Source: Bacteroidaceae bacterium (lineage in GTDB: Bacteria > Bacteroidota > Bacteroidia > Bacteroidales > Bacteroidaceae). From it: a stretch of DNA of 15,354 nt. The notes beneath the pieces are model-generated. The model was not told where the DNA came from. It saw nothing but the letters and a program-made list of their open reading frames with translations, and made no database searches. The stretch is from assembly GCA_023227685.1 (NCBI GenBank), contig JALNVG010000037.1, positions 1 to 15,354 on the forward strand, read 5' to 3'. Within the stretch, counting starts at the first letter, position 1, and each line of letters begins with the position of its first letter. Made by a program: the position numbers and the translations under genes. This document shows positions 13,090 through 15,354 of the stretch, piece by piece.

Positions 13090-13332
13090 TTATTCCGAAT
13101 ATTGTTCCGGGATCTTGCAATACCGATGCACCAAATCAACTTGTCTTGGTGTCATGTACTTGGTTTCGAGGCTGAAACCCTCTTTCTTTAACTTTCCGAA
13201 CAATTCAGCATGATTCACAAGCATTGTCAGAAATTTTTTCTTGTAAGTGTGCCCATCACAATCAGGCAAATACTCTCTTGCGATTTTGCTCACACTACAT
13301 GTGCCGACTATCGGCTTTTTCATTTTAGGCAT
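13090..13332 (-). CDS. DUF4248-like small protein
   Basis: With ATG 13332 this is an 80-aa protein starting MPKMKKPIVG. SVSKIAREYLPDCDGHTYKKKF and the later LKKEGFSLETKYMTPRQVDLV match the DUF4248 pattern (eLA..YfP near the start, a G-Y/F-x4-K/R-Y-x-T-P-x-Q-V near the end), a family common in Bacteroides beside capsule, phage-like and integrated elements. Its function is unknown; the helical fold and TPRQV motif may suggest DNA or protein binding. The frame opens at 13356 and ATG 13323 is also possible; a TATCTTTG box at 13379-13386 allows all three. A strong terminator follows. The assignment is by motif memory only. Confidence 0.75.
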   Translation of the reverse strand: MPKMKKPIVGTCSVSKIAREYLPDCDGHTYKKKFLTMLVNHAELFGKLKKEGFSLETKYMTPRQVDLVHRYCKIPEQYSE

Positions 13333-13378
13333 AATATAAAAAAAAAGATTATCCATCCGAATTATTCAAAATGGTATG

Positions 13379-13386
13379 CAAAGATA
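13379..13386 (-). promoter_or_regulatory. -7 box of the DUF4248-like gene
   Basis: TATCTTTG on the minus strand is a perfect TAnnTTTG box. No clear TTG lies 19-21 nt upstream, so only the -7 element is supported. Transcription would start near 13373. Confidence 0.55.
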
Positions 13387-13486
13387 GGGAGAATAAAATT
13401 AAACTATAATTGTTAAATACTAATTGTTAATTAAGTGAATATTTGTTGTCATTTTACTTTTTGTTTTTATTTCTGACATCACATTT

Positions 13487-13807
13487 TTATTCGTTGTTAT
13501 GCTTCAGCCGATTGAGCTTATTTATGATGGTAGACATTTTAATCGGCACAAACATCCGGTTCTTTATATAGTAAAAACTTAGGTCTTTTACCAGATACTC
13601 AGCAAGTTCGGACATCTTTTTGCTATAAATAAAGTTTACATCATGATGAATGTAATAATCCCATACACCTTCTAATATTTTGTCTGTATTGCCAATAACT
13701 ATTCCCAATTCAATACCCTTTTCCAAAGAATAAGAAATCCTTTCAGGTCTCGATTTTATAGGCTTCTTAGCCTTTCTTACTTTTTTGTTATTATTTATAT
13801 TTGTCAT
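13487..13807 (-). CDS. Small lysine-rich hypothetical protein
   Basis: This 106-aa protein begins MTNINNNKKVRKAKKPIKSRPERISYSL. The basic N-terminal 25 residues are followed by a predicted helical part (LEKGIELGIVIGNTDKILEGVWDYYI; MSELAEYLVKDLSFYYIKNRM; MSTIINKLNRL). No domain is recognised. The basic start suggests nucleic-acid binding, by inference only. It is AT-rich compared with the replication and amidase genes, and there is no clear promoter box or Shine-Dalgarno sequence upstream. It stands alone between the DUF4248-like gene and the plus-strand operon. The frame is long for such AT-rich DNA, which favours a real gene, but it remains the least certain gene of its size here. Confidence 0.6.
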   Translation of the reverse strand: MTNINNNKKVRKAKKPIKSRPERISYSLEKGIELGIVIGNTDKILEGVWDYYIHHDVNFIYSKKMSELAEYLVKDLSFYYIKNRMFVPIKMSTIINKLNRLKHNNE

Positions 13808-13863
13808 AAATTTTATTTTTATTGATTTGATAACTCATTAAATTTTATTATTTAACTCATTGA

Positions 13864-13956
13864 TTATTTCATTTCCCTATCTTTCATCATCCGCATATCC
13901 GGATTATGGCGTAAATTTACAACATAATATGCTAAAGTTCCACCTGCAAACAGCAA
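13864..13956 (-). pseudogene. Possible micro-ORF or frameshifted small membrane protein
   Basis: The minus-strand frame reads LLFAGGTLAYYVVNLRHN and then PDMRMMKDREMK before a stop at 13864. This looks protein-like: a hydrophobic segment followed by a basic, methionine-rich tail. Only a TTG (13956) is available as start in frame (30 aa). An ATG 11 nt further upstream (13967) lies in another frame and soon stops. A 4-nt loss in an ATGA/AATG repeat next to that ATG would explain this, which suggests a broken start. The family is unknown. It could also be chance. Confidence 0.3.
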
Positions 13957-14110
13957 TAACGATTCATTTTAAAACCATTATCGGCCTTTTCTTTAATTCT
14001 TGATTATGATTCTTTTTTATGAAGACGGGAAAAGCACAAAGAGTCCAAAATCGACACTATATCCACCGGAATGTTAAAAAAATAATCGCAAACAATAACT
14101 CTCGTGAATG
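13957..14110. other. Intergenic region before the plus-strand operon
   Basis: This is the AT-rich gap between the divergent gene sets. Apart from the possible micro-ORF to its left and the promoter to its right, I see no gene, strong hairpin or repeat here. Confidence 0.6.
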
Positions 14111-14141
14111 TTGAAAACATGACAAAGAAATCGTATCTTTG
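14111..14141 (+). promoter_or_regulatory. Promoter of the plus-strand operon
   Basis: TTG (14111-14113), 20 nt and TATCTTTG (14134-14141) match the Bacteroides consensus. Transcription would start near 14147, about 40 nt before ATG 14186. Confidence 0.8.
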
Positions 14142-14185
14142 TACCCAAATAAAACCAATGGTGATTAATTAATTAAAAACAAGAT

Positions 14186-14851
14186 ATGAGATCAAAAGAC
14201 TTAAAACCGTCCGAACCGGCAAAAATGTTAGTAATAGGCGAAGATTCAAATTTACAATGGTCCGACCCGGTGACCGAAGTGGCTATGTTCGCCGACTATT
14301 ATTTTCGCGATTTTCCGGAGAATGACGGCGAACGTAGTCGCAACGTGGAAGCACGCAATCTATTCAATCATATAAAATTCATCACGCTAAACCACGTCAA
14401 ACCCCAAGAGATGTACATTACCAACATGTGCAATGATCAATTGGCTTCTGCTCCGAAGGGAAAAAGAGTTCTCATCACCGAAGAATATGCCATCAAGGGA
14501 TTGTCGCACGTCGAATGGCTGTTGGAGCAATATCCTACCATCGAATATGTGATCGCCATGTCATTGCAGACCAATTATTGGTTACAGAAATTGGGCTTTT
14601 ACGGCGACGACGAGAAATTCCTCGAAGAGGCACAACCCCGCCGCAAAGGTCTGGAAAGCACGTCGGGCCTGTTCTATCAACCGGTCAACGGTAAAGCTTT
14701 CGGCTCCATCTGCGGTAATATCTATGATGCCAAAAACCACCCTGTCAAGGTGATCCCCATCCTTGCGGCCAAAGATTATCCGCTGAAAGGCAGAAACGAG
14801 GAACTATACACCGAGGCGTACGAGAAAATAAGAAATTCTTTTCGCAAATAA
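14186..14851 (+). CDS. Conserved protein of unknown function, possible uracil-DNA glycosylase-like fold
   Basis: This 221-aa protein starts MRSKDLKPSEPAKMLVIGEDSNLQW. The layout of an early beta-strand ending in LVIGED, then NHIKFITLNHVKPQEMYITNMCND, then a third strand IEYVIAMSLQTNYWL recalls the uracil-DNA glycosylase superfamily (GE-x-P early, T-N-x-x in the middle). The key residues are not convincingly conserved (GEDSN instead of GExPG), so catalysis is not claimed. No signal peptide or membrane segment is seen. It has its own consensus promoter, an AT-rich leader without Shine-Dalgarno, and codon use like ordinary chromosomal genes. A pentapeptide-repeat gene follows after 12 nt, so the two are probably co-transcribed. 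Confidence 0.85.
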   Translation: MRSKDLKPSEPAKMLVIGEDSNLQWSDPVTEVAMFADYYFRDFPENDGERSRNVEARNLFNHIKFITLNHVKPQEMYITNMCNDQLASAPKGKRVLITEEYAIKGLSHVEWLLEQYPTIEYVIAMSLQTNYWLQKLGFYGDDEKFLEEAQPRRKGLESTSGLFYQPVNGKAFGSICGNIYDAKNHPVKVIPILAAKDYPLKGRNEELYTEAYEKIRNSFRK

Positions 14852-14863
14852 GCCTGCCGTACA

Positions 14864-15354
14864 ATGAAAATGGTTTATCCGCAACTGCCTAAGCTACTTC
14901 ATCAGAGCAATGATTTAAGCGGCGTTATCGAGCGATACAAAGAGGAAGAAACAATAGACGAAGAGGCCTTTAAAGACCAAACGGTGACCGGCAGCACGAA
15001 ACATCTGTTGGACTTTCAATCGTGCAGCTTCAACCATTGCACATTCAGTGCGTGTAACTTCTTGAAGACTACGTTCTGCGATGTGGAATTTAAGAACTGT
15101 GATCTGTCAAACATCAAACTACTGGAGGGCGGCTTCCGCAGAGTGGCTTTTACCGATTGCAAACTGATGGGGGCAAACTTAACGGGCTCCAGACTGAACG
15201 AGGTGACATTCGATAATTGCAGCGCTCCTTATCTGTTCCTGTCCACTATCAAGATGCGCAACGTGCACTTTGTAAAGAATGATTTTCGTGAATCGGCTTT
15301 CGACAACTGCCACTTGGAACAGGTGAGTTTTGATGATTGTAACCTGACGGAAGC
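14864..15354 (+). CDS. Pentapeptide-repeat protein (partial, 3' end outside window)
   Basis: ATG 14864 opens a frame that runs off the right edge (163 codons). After about 48 non-repeat residues (MKMVYPQLPKLLHQSNDL...), five-residue repeats with central Leu/Phe follow: CSFNHCTFSACNFLKTTF, CDVEFKNCDLSNIKL, DCKLMGANLTGSRL, NEVTFDNC and FDNCHLEQVSFDDCNL. These build a right-handed quadrilateral beta-helix, a shape that in the Qnr/MfpA group mimics DNA and protects gyrase. The cysteine-rich repeats resemble that group, but the true ligand cannot be told from sequence and resistance is not implied. It is the second gene after the 221-aa gene. Cytoplasmic: no signal peptide. Confidence 0.88.
   Translation, partial: MKMVYPQLPKLLHQSNDLSGVIERYKEEETIDEEAFKDQTVTGSTKHLLDFQSCSFNHCTFSACNFLKTTFCDVEFKNCDLSNIKLLEGGFRRVAFTDCKLMGANLTGSRLNEVTFDNCSAPYLFLSTIKMRNVHFVKNDFRESAFDNCHLEQVSFDDCNLTE

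Noticed and set aside
8600..13100. Flanking attachment sites of an integrated element
   Set aside because: No convincing direct repeats, integrase or tRNA gene were found at the edges of this module within the window.

Overview
The window looks like chromosomal DNA from a member of the Bacteroidales (Bacteroides/Parabacteroides-like). Four promoters fit the Bacteroides pattern TTG/TTTG (ATTG at the leader), 19-21 nt, TAnnTTTG. Shine-Dalgarno sequences are mostly absent outside the overlapping cas genes. The protein families also fit (HU-related DNA-binding protein, DUF4248-like protein, amidase with a DxNGDG loop). No rRNA, tRNA, insertion sequence or transposase was seen.

Region 1 (1-7110, minus strand) is a type III CRISPR-Cas operon that looks closest to subtype III-D. 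In transcription order it encodes Cas6, a short Cas10 with an intact GGDD but no HD nuclease, a single Cas7/Csm3-like protein, a Csx10-like Cas5-type protein, a double Cas7 fusion, a 147-aa type III accessory protein (TIGR04423-like) and a TIGR03986-like large RAMP protein that runs off the left edge. From cas10 onward the genes overlap by 4-14 nt, so they are probably translationally coupled. No cas1, cas2, small Cas11 subunit or CARF/cyclic-oligoadenylate effector is visible; any of these could lie beyond position 1.

Region 2 (7337-8442) is the CRISPR array: 13 identical 37-nt repeats, one degenerate terminal repeat and 13 spacers of 33-38 nt. A strong promoter at 8412-8442 and the degenerate repeat at the low-coordinate end both put the leader on the right. 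The array is therefore transcribed on the minus strand, towards cas6. Every spacer has an open, protein-like frame on the plus strand, so the crRNAs would be antisense to mRNA, as RNA-targeting type III systems need. Two spacers encode related peptides with codon-aligned differences, which suggests repeated immunisation against homologous genes of diverged invaders.

Region 3 (8601-13066, minus strand, visibly GC-richer coding than the cas genes) is a replicon- or prophage-like module. A winged-helix replication-type protein and a DnaB helicase are driven from one promoter. An HU-like protein, a coiled-coil protein, a peptidoglycan amidase and a small unknown protein are driven from another and end at a strong hairpin. 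Upstream of the replication genes, a 640-nt non-coding stretch carries four 22-bp iterons in tandem, a 10-bp-period repeat, an AT-only segment with inverted repeats, and two diverged 94-nt copies of a module bracketed by paired GGAACA motifs. This is the layout of a replication origin, and it is the least-explained part of the window.

Region 4 (13090-15354) has a DUF4248-like gene, a small lysine-rich unknown gene, a possible micro-ORF, and then, on the plus strand, a promoter driving a conserved unknown protein and a partial pentapeptide-repeat protein that look like host chromosomal genes.
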